NCBI GenBank assembly: GCA_903825065.1
Contig: CAIJZG010000208.1
Span: forward strand, 1-14,341
Reading direction: 5' to 3'
Length of the DNA: 14,341 bases
Source: an uncultured Bacteroidota bacterium
Lineage (GTDB): Bacteria > Bacteroidota > Bacteroidia > Chitinophagales > Chitinophagaceae
Part shown: one piece after another, positions 1 to 7,275 of the stretch
Numbering within the stretch: the first letter of the stretch is position 1
Layout of the letters: each line of letters opens with the position of its first letter
Translations under genes and position numbers: made by a program
The notes under the pieces: generated by a model
Database searches by the model: none
Seen by the model: the letters and a program-made list of their open reading frames with translations, nothing else
Told to the model about the DNA's origin: nothing

Positions 1-457
1 CTAAATGTTGATTAGTTAAATAAAACCATAAAATAGCGTTCATGGTTGCGGTTAAACAAATATTAATTACATAAACCGCATAAGGTAAATGGAGTTGACT
101 TTCTGATGCGTATTCGCCCAATAAGCCAGAAGTAAATGGTAAAAGAACTACAGAAAAAAGAAATAATAAATTCAACCACAATAAACGAGAAGTATATCTT
201 TCTACATAGCCAAAAATTCGATGATGTACCGACCAATAATAACCAACAATACAAAAGCTAATACTAAACCCTAACATTTTCCAAGCCATGCCTTTCAAAG
301 ATTCCCATAATGCCTGATCTGTAGCATGATCAATAACGGGTACTTTAAATTCAATGACCATTAAAGTAATAGCAATGGCAAAAACACCATCAGTAAAAAA
401 TGAAATACGATCTAATTGAAAATTAAGTTTATTAGGACTATGTCCTGCTTCTGACAT
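1..457 (-). CDS. TMEM175-like (DUF1211) putative potassium channel, N-terminal part
   Basis: The first 152 codons of a membrane protein, cut by the window edge. It starts at an ATG (457-455) that overlaps the stop of the cyclase gene as TAATG, so translational coupling is likely. Residues 17-32 read RISFFTDGVFAIAITL, matching the RxxxFSDGxFAIAxTL signature in the first helix of the bacterial TMEM175/DUF1211 family, with Thr22 where Ser is usual. Hydrophobic segments are visible near residues 20-40, 60-75, 88-112 and 122-146, with WSVHHR at 75-80 as often seen after helix 2. Bacterial members have about 200 residues and six helices, so roughly 50 residues are missing here. In the family these are potassium-permeable channels of the inner membrane. 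That role in this strain is inferred. As the last visible gene of a partner-switching/cyclase operon it may be an effector. The reading frame is open to base 1. Confidence 0.85.
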   Translation of the reverse strand, partial: MSEAGHSPNKLNFQLDRISFFTDGVFAIAITLMVIEFKVPVIDHATDQALWESLKGMAWKMLGFSISFCIVGYYWSVHHRIFGYVERYTSRLLWLNLLFLFSVVLLPFTSGLLGEYASESQLHLPYAVYVINICLTATMNAILWFYLTNQHL

Positions 458-2577
458 TATGCGTAAGATTTAATTTGTATTTTAATATCATTTAAAACTT
501 CAGCTTTAAATTTATTTCTGCTAGTTCTTGCTGTTTGGGTAAAATAAACATGTTGAGATAAAAATTGAAATTGAATTTTTAACCAATCAAATTCAGAATA
601 CTCCTTTTTTAGTTTTAATTCTTGCAAAAGCAACAGACTATTTTCGGAATATGTTTCTGTTCCTAAATAATCTAAATCGGCATCACAAATAATTTGTTCT
701 AAAGTATTGGTAGGGGTTTGGGGAATTTTAGTTGCTAAAATCATTCCCGTAATTGTATTAATTTTTCCAATTGGAAAATCCATGGCTTTTAACACAGCCG
801 AAGCATATTCCGCTCCTCTGCCTTCATGCCGAGAAGGTTCCCATATATAACCAACATCATGCAGCCAGGCAGCTAACATTAAATCAGCTATATCTTCTTT
901 ATCTATTTTTTCATTTTTTGCAATTCTTTCCGATTGAATAACCACATCCCGAATATGATCAATGGTATGGTAAGTGTAATCTTTAGGCAAATGATTTATT
1001 AAGAAATTTTCAAGAATTTTATAAGCCACTTCGTAATTAAAGTCAGGTCGCTGATGTAGAATTTCTTTTATTTCGATTGGTTGAGTTTTCCCTTTTACTT
1101 TTACAGGTTGTAATTCCCTACATTTAAACCTGTTACACTCTTTTACCTGAGCCCAAACCGATTCAGAAATAATAATTTCATCTTCTTTGGCATGTGAACA
1201 TAACCTAGAAGCCAGGTTTACAGAATCCCCTATAACAGTATAGTTCATTTGCTGGCGAGATCCAATATTGCCACTAATCACCTTACCTCTATTAATACCA
1301 ATCCCTATCTTTATAGGAGGCTTGGAATGAACTATTCTTTGTAAGTTAAATTCAATTAATTTTTCTTGCATTTCAATGGCAGTTAGCAAGGCATTCTCAG
1401 TATCTTTTTCAGTAGAAATGGGAGCACCATATATAACCATTAATTCATCCCCTATAATTTTATCTAAAGTACCATTGTGCTTAAATATAATTTCAATCAT
1501 TAAGTCAAAATACTCATTAAGTGTCTCCACCACTTCTTTTGGTGCCATGGATTCAGACATAGATGTAAACCCTCGAATGTCTGAAAATAAAGTAGTGGCT
1601 TCTTGTTCTTGTCCCCCTAAATTTAGCATGGCTTCGTTTTCTAAAAGCTGATCCACAATTTGTTTAGATACATACTTTTTAAAGGTTGATTTTAATTTAT
1701 CCAAATTAGATAAATCTTCCATGGCTATTACAGAACCAATTGCTTCGCTATTATCGTTTAATAAGGGTGAAACTGATATGTTAACAGAAGTAGACTTACC
1801 ATTGCAATTAATTTGAATCTGCCTTTCTGAAACAGTTTGCAGCTCAAGTTCACTTTTAGAAATCAGTTGATTAACAATTTCATTAGACTCGAATATATAT
1901 TCATAATGATTAGCTATGATCAATTCTCGTTCTAAATTGATAATAGATGCTGCTGCTCTATTAACATGATTTATTTCTCCCATTAAATTAGTAGTAAATA
2001 CACCTGTAACAATAGAATGCATCACATTATCATTGTATGTTTTTGCTTCTTTAATATCTTCAATCAACTTGATACTATTATAGGCTATACCAGATTGAGA
2101 AGCAATGCAAGCAAGCATATTCATATCTGATTCATCAAAGGCAGAAATGCCAACTCGAGATTCCTTATCAAATAAAACAATCAACCCAGCTAAATTTTTC
2201 TTATTTAATAATGGGGCAATTAAACCATGAGTACAATTTGTTTTCGACAAAAATGGATCGGCAGTAATATCAATAAGTATGGCTTTTCTATTTTGATATA
2301 CTTCATTAAAGAAGCCTCTTTTTTTATTGAAAATGATACCCTTTAATGCTTTAGCATCAATATTAAACTCAGCCTCTATTTGAAATAAATCAGAATTATT
2401 ATCCTGCATTAAAATCAAACCAGAAGATGCATTAAGTATAGCACAGGATTTAATTAAAATCTCTTGAAGTAAAATTGAAACATTATCAAATGAGCTTAGC
2501 TCATTTGTAATGTCCAATAAAGTTTCTAATTCAAGATACTTTAATTGTGAATTTTTTAAATTATAATGTTTATTCAT
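457..2577 (-). CDS. GAF-PAS-class III adenylate cyclase-HD domain protein
   Basis: A soluble signalling enzyme of 706 residues with no membrane segment. Approximate layout: GAF 16-175, PAS 182-290, linker helix 290-320, class III cyclase catalytic domain 325-510, HD domain 515-700. Cyclase residues are complete: metal-binding Asp333 (FSDIRGFT) and Asp377 (KIIGDE), transition-state Asn454 and Arg458 (GDSVNLASR). The base-selecting positions are Lys373 and Thr447, a pair that in known bacterial enzymes goes with ATP, so cAMP is the expected product. The HD part keeps His537/His541, His573-Asp574 (WLHDVGY), His584 and Asp632/Asp634 (CDADLDYLG), the pattern of a metal-dependent phosphohydrolase; its substrate is unknown. 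Having cyclase and HD in one chain suggests synthesis and hydrolysis of a nucleotide signal under GAF/PAS control. Both ends overlap neighbours by one base (TAATG), tying its translation to the STAS gene before it and the channel gene after it. Confidence 0.93.
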   Translation of the reverse strand: MNKHYNLKNSQLKYLELETLLDITNELSSFDNVSILLQEILIKSCAILNASSGLILMQDNNSDLFQIEAEFNIDAKALKGIIFNKKRGFFNEVYQNRKAILIDITADPFLSKTNCTHGLIAPLLNKKNLAGLIVLFDKESRVGISAFDESDMNMLACIASQSGIAYNSIKLIEDIKEAKTYNDNVMHSIVTGVFTTNLMGEINHVNRAAASIINLERELIIANHYEYIFESNEIVNQLISKSELELQTVSERQIQINCNGKSTSVNISVSPLLNDNSEAIGSVIAMEDLSNLDKLKSTFKKYVSKQIVDQLLENEAMLNLGGQEQEATTLFSDIRGFTSMSESMAPKEVVETLNEYFDLMIEIIFKHNGTLDKIIGDELMVIYGAPISTEKDTENALLTAIEMQEKLIEFNLQRIVHSKPPIKIGIGINRGKVISGNIGSRQQMNYTVIGDSVNLASRLCSHAKEDEIIISESVWAQVKECNRFKCRELQPVKVKGKTQPIEIKEILHQRPDFNYEVAYKILENFLINHLPKDYTYHTIDHIRDVVIQSERIAKNEKIDKEDIADLMLAAWLHDVGYIWEPSRHEGRGAEYASAVLKAMDFPIGKINTITGMILATKIPQTPTNTLEQIICDADLDYLGTETYSENSLLLLQELKLKKEYSEFDWLKIQFQFLSQHVYFTQTARTSRNKFKAEVLNDIKIQIKSYA

Positions 2578-2918
2578 TATAAATTACTCAATGCTTCTTC
2601 TTCCGAGTTAAATACAGTTGAATATTTTGTAAGTCCCATTATATTAAATGTTTTAGAAACAATGGGAGCTAAATTATAGTATCCAATTTTACCAGTAACT
2701 TCTTGAAGCTTTTCAATAATTTCAATTATAATTGAAACGCCAATACTATTTACCACTTTAGTGCCGGCCATATTTATTAAAAATTTCTTTTGTCCTAATT
2801 TCATTTTTTCATAACAAATAGCTGATATTGCTTCTCCACCTTCGTTGTTTAAATAACCATCAGTTTCGATAATAACAATTTGATTTGCTTCTTTGGTACT
2901 TTTTATAAATGTATTCAT
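2577..2918 (-). CDS. STAS-domain anti-sigma-factor-antagonist-like protein (RsbV/SpoIIAA type)
   Basis: A single STAS domain of 113 residues, the usual length of SpoIIAA/RsbV proteins. The strand-helix core is clear: VIIETDGYLN (15-24), KKFLINMAG (44-52), then VVNSIGVSIIIEII (55-68). At the phosphorylation site, where family members read DS(S/T)G, this protein has Asn57-Ser58-Ile59-Gly60. The candidate phosphoserine is kept, but the preceding Asp is Asn and the following Ser/Thr is Ile. In known systems the unphosphorylated STAS protein binds the kinase and frees the kinase's other partner, and a PP2C phosphatase restores this state. All those parts are adjacent here: kinase 11 bp upstream in the transcript, phosphatase one gene earlier. 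The stop codon overlaps the start of the cyclase gene (TAATG). No sigma factor lies nearby, so its downstream target is open; the coupled cyclase is the obvious candidate (inference). Confidence 0.9.
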   Translation of the reverse strand: MNTFIKSTKEANQIVIIETDGYLNNEGGEAISAICYEKMKLGQKKFLINMAGTKVVNSIGVSIIIEIIEKLQEVTGKIGYYNLAPIVSKTFNIMGLTKYSTVFNSEEEALSNL

Positions 2919-2929
2919 GTCTTTATTTA

Positions 2930-3346
2930 TTATTGTTTGATATTTTTTTTCATTGTAACGGTGGTACCATCGCTATTAGATTCAAATTCGACTGAATCCA
3001 TCAACTCTTGAATTAAGTGCAATCCCCATCCTCGCTTACGTTCATCTTTTCCAATTTTATTTTCAATTTTTGGAATTTCCACTTTTGTTTTATCAAAGCC
3101 AAGACCCTGATCAATTACTTTTATAATCAAAGAATCGTCTTCGATTAAGAAATTAATAAAAACATTATTATCTGCTTTTGAATGTTCAAAAGCATTGATA
3201 CATGCTTCGATAAGCGCCATACTAATTTCTGCACTTTGATCTTCGGTAAGATTCATATGCCTGGCGATTACTTCTGCTGTTTGAGTTGCAATTAATTCCA
3301 TATTGGGAATAATTGGCAGCCTAAGTTCAACTGTGGGTTTTTTCAT
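2930..3346 (-). CDS. RsbW/SpoIIAB-like serine/threonine kinase (HATPase_c_2)
   Basis: A GHKL-fold ATPase of 138 residues, the size of stand-alone anti-sigma kinases. The N box is EACINAFEH (47-55) with Glu47, Asn51 and the terminal EH typical of SpoIIAB/RsbW. The G1 box is DQGLGFD (79-85). The G2 region is GKDERKRGWGLHLIQELMD (99-117). There is no His-phosphoacceptor domain, so this is not a two-component sensor kinase. The expected role is phosphorylation of the STAS protein encoded next (11-bp gap) and binding of an alternative partner. The phosphatase gene lies 36 bp upstream in the transcript. In Gram-positives the alternative partner is a sigma factor; none is encoded in this window, so the partner is unknown. 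The assignment to the HATPase_c_2 group is secure. The kinase activity is inferred from the family. Confidence 0.9.
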   Translation of the reverse strand: MKKPTVELRLPIIPNMELIATQTAEVIARHMNLTEDQSAEISMALIEACINAFEHSKADNNVFINFLIEDDSLIIKVIDQGLGFDKTKVEIPKIENKIGKDERKRGWGLHLIQELMDSVEFESNSDGTTVTMKKNIKQ

Positions 3347-3382
3347 TTATTGAAATTTTGATTTTTGATGTTTTTTTTATTG

Positions 3383-6300
3383 TTAGGTATGTTTGATTAT
3401 TACTAATGTGATATCATCAGGGTTATGCTTGCCGGAGAGCCAGGCATCGGCTTCTGACATTAAATTATCAATTACTTCCTGCGCATTATAGTTACCATAA
3501 TTTGAAATGAGATTCTGCATTTTAGCATAATCAAATAATTCACCCTCTAAATTTGGAGCTTCAGGCAATCCATCAGATAGTATTACTAAAATATCTCCTC
3601 TTTGGAACGTGGTGGTAGTTTGATCATATTCTACATTATTAAAACTGCCTAATGGAATTCCGGAAAGTTGAATTTCGTCTGTAGTTTGGGTTTGGGCTCT
3701 ATAGATAAAATAAGGAGGCATTCCCGCTGAACTAATTGTTAATTGATTATCCTTGATTAAGGCAATATTTAAACTCATCCTCAATATTCCTAAATCCACT
3801 TTTTTAATCACACGATTTAATTCATGTAGCATGTCTTTAGGACTCATTTGGGGGAGGCCGATAATACCAGCTTTAGTGATGGAAACTAACATTCCAGAAG
3901 GGGTTCCATGCCCAGTAGCATCTCCACATATTACATATAATGAACCGTCTAACTGTTCAAAAAAATCGTAATAGTCACCACCTACTTCCGTAGAAGTTCT
4001 GAGATAGCCTGCGATGTCTAAGTTTTCAATGTGCGGTAAAGTTTTAGGCAATAGTCTTTCTTGTAAATCTTTAGCAGCAGCTAGCTCAGAATTTTTACGT
4101 TCATTTTCAAGTTTCTTAAACTGTTGTTTTTCACGGTACTTTGAAAAAGTATAGATAAAGCTAGCAGTAAATAAAGTATACAATAAATATGCCCACCAGG
4201 TTCTCCAAGGTGGTGGCAAAATATGAATAACCATTTTTGCACCTTCTTCATTCCATATACCATCAATATTAGCTGCCTTTACCTTAAATGTATAAGTACC
4301 CTCGTGCAAATTTGTATAACTCGCAAAACGTCTTGCACCAACACTTATCCAATTTTTATCATAGCCTTCCATTTTATAGGCATATTTATTATGCATCGCA
4401 TCTCTGTAATTAAATGCTACATAATCAAATGATAAATTATTCTCATCATATTTAATGGTATATTCTTTTGTAGAATTTGCAGATTCAATATAAAGGGTGC
4501 TATCCTTTTTGGTCATTTTTTGAATAATAACTACAGGCGGCTTAGAATTATCTTTTATAGAGTCTGGAAAAAAATAATTGATCCCTTTTATGCCCCCAAA
4601 AAACAATTCTCCAGAAGTAGCCTGGTAGTAGGAATGTTGATTGAATTCAAAGTCTTGAATTCCTTCCGATGTGCCAAAACTTCTGAACTTATTAGTATTA
4701 GGATTATATCGGATTAGACTAAAATTGGATGAAATCCATAGGTTTTTGTCATTCCCCAATAACATATCGTATAAGTCAAGATTAGGAATACCATCCGATT
4801 TTGTTAGAAATGTTTTTGTATTTTTTTCTAAATCAAGTTTCATAAGTCCATTCCCATAAGTAGCAATAAATATGAGTTTGTCGTCAACTACTGCAAAAGA
4901 TATGTCTCTAGAATCATCAATTGCATAATAATTTTTAATATATTTTGTCAAACATGTAACGCGGTTATTTTTTTCATCCCATACAAATACCCCTTCATCA
5001 TTTTGAATATATAGTTCAAATTTTGATTTTCTGTATACGCCAAAAATTCCTTTTGACAATTCTTTCGGCATCTTTAAAATAAGAAAGGATTGTTTACCAT
5101 TTGAATCTGATATAATAACAGGCTTCTCACCCGCTAATACCAATTGGTGATTATAAGTTAAAAAAGTATTCCAATTGCCAAACCCAGAAAAGTTTGGCGC
5201 AATTTTTTTTATAAGCCCTAAGGCGTCAAAATTATTATTCCCCGCTTTTTTTAAATGTATTTCTGCCCCATCAGGTGTATTATTAATTGTAAAGATATTC
5301 CCATATGCATCTTCAGAAAATGACCATCTTCTTAAATAATTTAATTTTTCATTTTGCAAATATTTTTTCTTTGTGTTATTTAAACGGTCTATTTCATAAA
5401 TACCTCCATGTGGCTCATCTTGCCCTACCCAAATATGGTTTTTGCTATCTAAAAAAACACCCCATGTCATTGAAAAGCCTAAATTAAAATCACCAGGGAA
5501 ATCTTTTTTATACACTCCAAATTTTCTTTTGCCCGGATCATATTTCGTAACACCTCCAGAATGATTCCCACTTAGCCAAATATTATTATCCTTGTCTTCA
5601 ATAATCGAAGTATAATCACTTTGAGTTATGCCATATTGCTTAGAAACTTGATTATTTATATGTATTATTTTTAAATTTTTTAAATTAATGATATCAATAC
5701 CTTGATTAAGAAATGTTAGCCATAAATAATCACTGGATTTACTATGATAGACGCTATTTATTGCATTGGAACTTATTGATTCTACAACCCCTTTTTTATT
5801 TGTGAATATAAAATGACTGTTTTTGGTAAGATCATATATGAAAGCTCCATACTTTGTGGCTACATACAATTTGTCTCCTTCTAATTGAAAATCATTTGGT
5901 TGAGTAATGAAAATAGAATCCTTTAAATTAAATATTTTAGAAAATCTTTTAGATGCAGTATCGAAATATTGAAGACCTACATCTGTTGCAACTATCAATT
6001 TGTTGTGAAAATATTTTATTTGGGTAATTAATTCATTATAACCATATTTAATAGAATCTTGAGGGTGAACTAAATATTGTTTGAATTGTTTTTTTGTTAT
6101 ATCAAATTCCAACAAACCAATACCCCAGGTAGCCATCCAAATTTTTTCTTTTTTATTATCGATTTGCATCTTAGCAATTACTCCCAAATAAATGGGCAAT
6201 TTTTTATTTGTATTTCTAATAGAGTCTCTAATAGGATTTCTATAATTCTCCCAAACATCCTTAGACCTATTTAAAAAACTTAAGCCACCATTTGCATCTG

Positions 6301-6625
6301 AAGTCCATAAATTACTATTATCATCTTCTCTAATTTCTTGAATCCAACCATTTGAACGCGATTGGTTATTTTTAATATCATGATTATATTGCTTAAATTC
6401 ATAGCCATCAAATCTATTGAGTCCAGATTCGGTTCCAACCCATATATAGCCTAATTTATCTTGATAAATGACTCTAGATGAACTTTGAGATAATCCATCT
6501 TTTACAGAATAAGATTCAAAAATAAAATCAGATAATCTTTGAGCTTGCACATAACTAATTAAACTTATACAAATCAAAAATGTAATAACCGCTTCTTTTA
6601 ATAATCGTATTTTATTTAAATTCAT
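3383..6625 (-). CDS. Membrane sensor: Reg_prop propeller + Y_Y_Y + SpoIIE/PP2C phosphatase
   Basis: A chain of 1080 residues. A signal peptide lies at 1-28 (cleavage after VQA). A periplasmic part of propeller blades follows (about 35-690), with repeats such as YIWVGTESGLNRFDGY (60-75), NIWLSGNHSGG (348-358), HIWVGQ (397-402), LIFIATYGNGL (584-594) and NLWISSN (628-634). A Y_Y_Y domain spans about 725-800, ending before PPPWRTWWAY. One membrane helix is at about 810-828 and a short charged coiled coil at 830-858. A cytosolic SpoIIE-type PP2C domain spans 860-1080. Its metal ligands are present: Asp884 (VGGDYYD), Asp902 (GDATGHG), Asp1018 (SDGLPE) and Asp1071 (PDDIT). In most Bacteroidota proteins with this ectodomain the output is a histidine kinase or a DNA-binding domain; here it is a phosphatase. 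It therefore should sense an envelope ligand, possibly a glycan, and dephosphorylate the STAS protein of the same operon. It is the first gene of the block, with a two-site repeat upstream. Confidence 0.94.
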   Translation of the reverse strand: MNLNKIRLLKEAVITFLICISLISYVQAQRLSDFIFESYSVKDGLSQSSSRVIYQDKLGYIWVGTESGLNRFDGYEFKQYNHDIKNNQSRSNGWIQEIREDDNSNLWTSDANGGLSFLNRSKDVWENYRNPIRDSIRNTNKKLPIYLGVIAKMQIDNKKEKIWMATWGIGLLEFDITKKQFKQYLVHPQDSIKYGYNELITQIKYFHNKLIVATDVGLQYFDTASKRFSKIFNLKDSIFITQPNDFQLEGDKLYVATKYGAFIYDLTKNSHFIFTNKKGVVESISSNAINSVYHSKSSDYLWLTFLNQGIDIINLKNLKIIHINNQVSKQYGITQSDYTSIIEDKDNNIWLSGNHSGGVTKYDPGKRKFGVYKKDFPGDFNLGFSMTWGVFLDSKNHIWVGQDEPHGGIYEIDRLNNTKKKYLQNEKLNYLRRWSFSEDAYGNIFTINNTPDGAEIHLKKAGNNNFDALGLIKKIAPNFSGFGNWNTFLTYNHQLVLAGEKPVIISDSNGKQSFLILKMPKELSKGIFGVYRKSKFELYIQNDEGVFVWDEKNNRVTCLTKYIKNYYAIDDSRDISFAVVDDKLIFIATYGNGLMKLDLEKNTKTFLTKSDGIPNLDLYDMLLGNDKNLWISSNFSLIRYNPNTNKFRSFGTSEGIQDFEFNQHSYYQATSGELFFGGIKGINYFFPDSIKDNSKPPVVIIQKMTKKDSTLYIESANSTKEYTIKYDENNLSFDYVAFNYRDAMHNKYAYKMEGYDKNWISVGARRFASYTNLHEGTYTFKVKAANIDGIWNEEGAKMVIHILPPPWRTWWAYLLYTLFTASFIYTFSKYREKQQFKKLENERKNSELAAAKDLQERLLPKTLPHIENLDIAGYLRTSTEVGGDYYDFFEQLDGSLYVICGDATGHGTPSGMLVSITKAGIIGLPQMSPKDMLHELNRVIKKVDLGILRMSLNIALIKDNQLTISSAGMPPYFIYRAQTQTTDEIQLSGIPLGSFNNVEYDQTTTTFQRGDILVILSDGLPEAPNLEGELFDYAKMQNLISNYGNYNAQEVIDNLMSEADAWLSGKHNPDDITLVIIKHT

Positions 6626-6690
6626 TTACCCTAATATTTTTTAATACTTTCCAATAGTAAGTAAAAAATAAATGAATATCACCATGTTGA

Positions 6691-6724
6691 TGTAATTCGT
6701 CATTTAAGAATTGTAATTCGTCAT
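6691..6724 (-). promoter_or_regulatory. Two-site direct repeat, putative operator of the sensor operon
   Basis: The 13-mer TGTAATTCGTCAT occurs exactly twice, at 6691-6703 and 6712-6724, 21 bp start to start, two turns of the helix. It lies 66-99 bp upstream of the sensor start codon at 6625. Direct repeats with a 21-bp pitch are typical of LytTR-type regulators such as E. coli YpdB and are close to the spacing of AgrA sites. A weak Bacteroidota-like -7 element (TACTATTG, one mismatch to TAnnTTTG) at 6652-6659 on the minus strand would put the repeats just upstream of the -33 region, where an activator would bind. The repeat is seen directly; the regulator type and promoter are inferred. Confidence 0.55.
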
Positions 6725-7035
6725 ACAGTTATTTAGCTTTCAATTTGAAATAAATACACTATTTTAATTTCTCATGAATCAACAAAATAAAGTGCAATAG
6801 AAGCTTCTTATCTTAATATAATTTTAAATGGAATGAATCAAAAATTGGACAAGAATCTCTTTCGAAATAACCCTTTATGAAGGTTGATATAGATGTTATG
6901 GTGTGTATAGTGATATTAAATTTATCGAGACAGGGTATTTTTTAGGTAGGGTTACTACTTACAAATTCAGATCTGAAGTAAGGGTTTATGGCAGTTCTCC
7001 AACCTGAAATGATTATATTAAAATAAACAACTACT
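6725..7035. other. Gene-free stretch with a possible coding relic
   Basis: I see no confident gene here. The longest suggestive stretch is a plus-strand frame of 39 codons (6888-7007, ending in TGA), bounded upstream by an in-frame TGA and lacking a start. Its composition looks protein-like (contains IETGYFLGRV and FRSEVRVYG), but this length can arise by chance in AT-rich DNA. No convincing terminator, tRNA or transposon end was found. Confidence 0.3.
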
Positions 7036-7207
7036 ATGTCTAAATATGGCTTCTCTTTCTCATGGACACTCTCTTGGAGTAACCAGTACTAAACAAAAGT
7101 TTGCTCAAGAAACTGGCATCCCTACTACCAAGACAGGACTTGAAAGAAAATTGGCGGGAGCCTTTTTGGGATTACTAATCGGATTGTTTAGTGGGAAGAA
7201 GAAATAA
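7036..7207 (+). pseudogene. Small conserved hypothetical protein, apparently frameshifted
   Basis: Two overlapping plus-strand frames together look like one small protein. The frame starting at ATG 7036 gives MSKYGFSFSW and then runs into TAA at 7090-7092. The +1 frame, which could start at ATG 7046, gives a 53-residue product whose later part reads LGVTSTKQKFAQETGIPTT and ends at TAA 7205-7207 after a hydrophobic stretch AGAFLGLLIGLF and a KKK tail. From memory, small Bacteroidota proteins join these parts as a FSFSW-type start followed by a lysine/arginine pair, then an LG(I/V)...KQ(K/R)xA...TGIPTT segment. On that basis about two bases would be missing just after the TGG at 7063-7065. If the family match is wrong, the 53-residue frame 7046-7207 is the alternative gene call. 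Function unknown. Confidence 0.5.
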
Positions 7208-7275
7208 GAATCAAATATCATAATGAAATTATGAAGAAATCAGTTTTACTATTTTCAATTTATTGTGGTTTTACG

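Noticed and set aside
63..254. Minus-strand open frame of 63 codons
   Set aside because: It lies inside the TMEM175-like gene in another frame; the channel frame starting at 457 is open to base 1 and carries the family signature.
201..270. Apparent frameshift in the channel gene
   Set aside because: A first reading dropped one T in the run around 250-256; on re-reading, the frame runs unbroken through YYWSVHHRIFGYVERY.
1376..1651. Plus-strand 91-codon open frame
   Set aside because: It is antisense to the conserved cyclase catalytic domain and has no recognisable domain.
2577..3346. Reading the kinase/STAS pair as a sigma-B-like stress regulon
   Set aside because: No sigma factor gene is in the window, so a sigma-factor output is not supported by this sequence.
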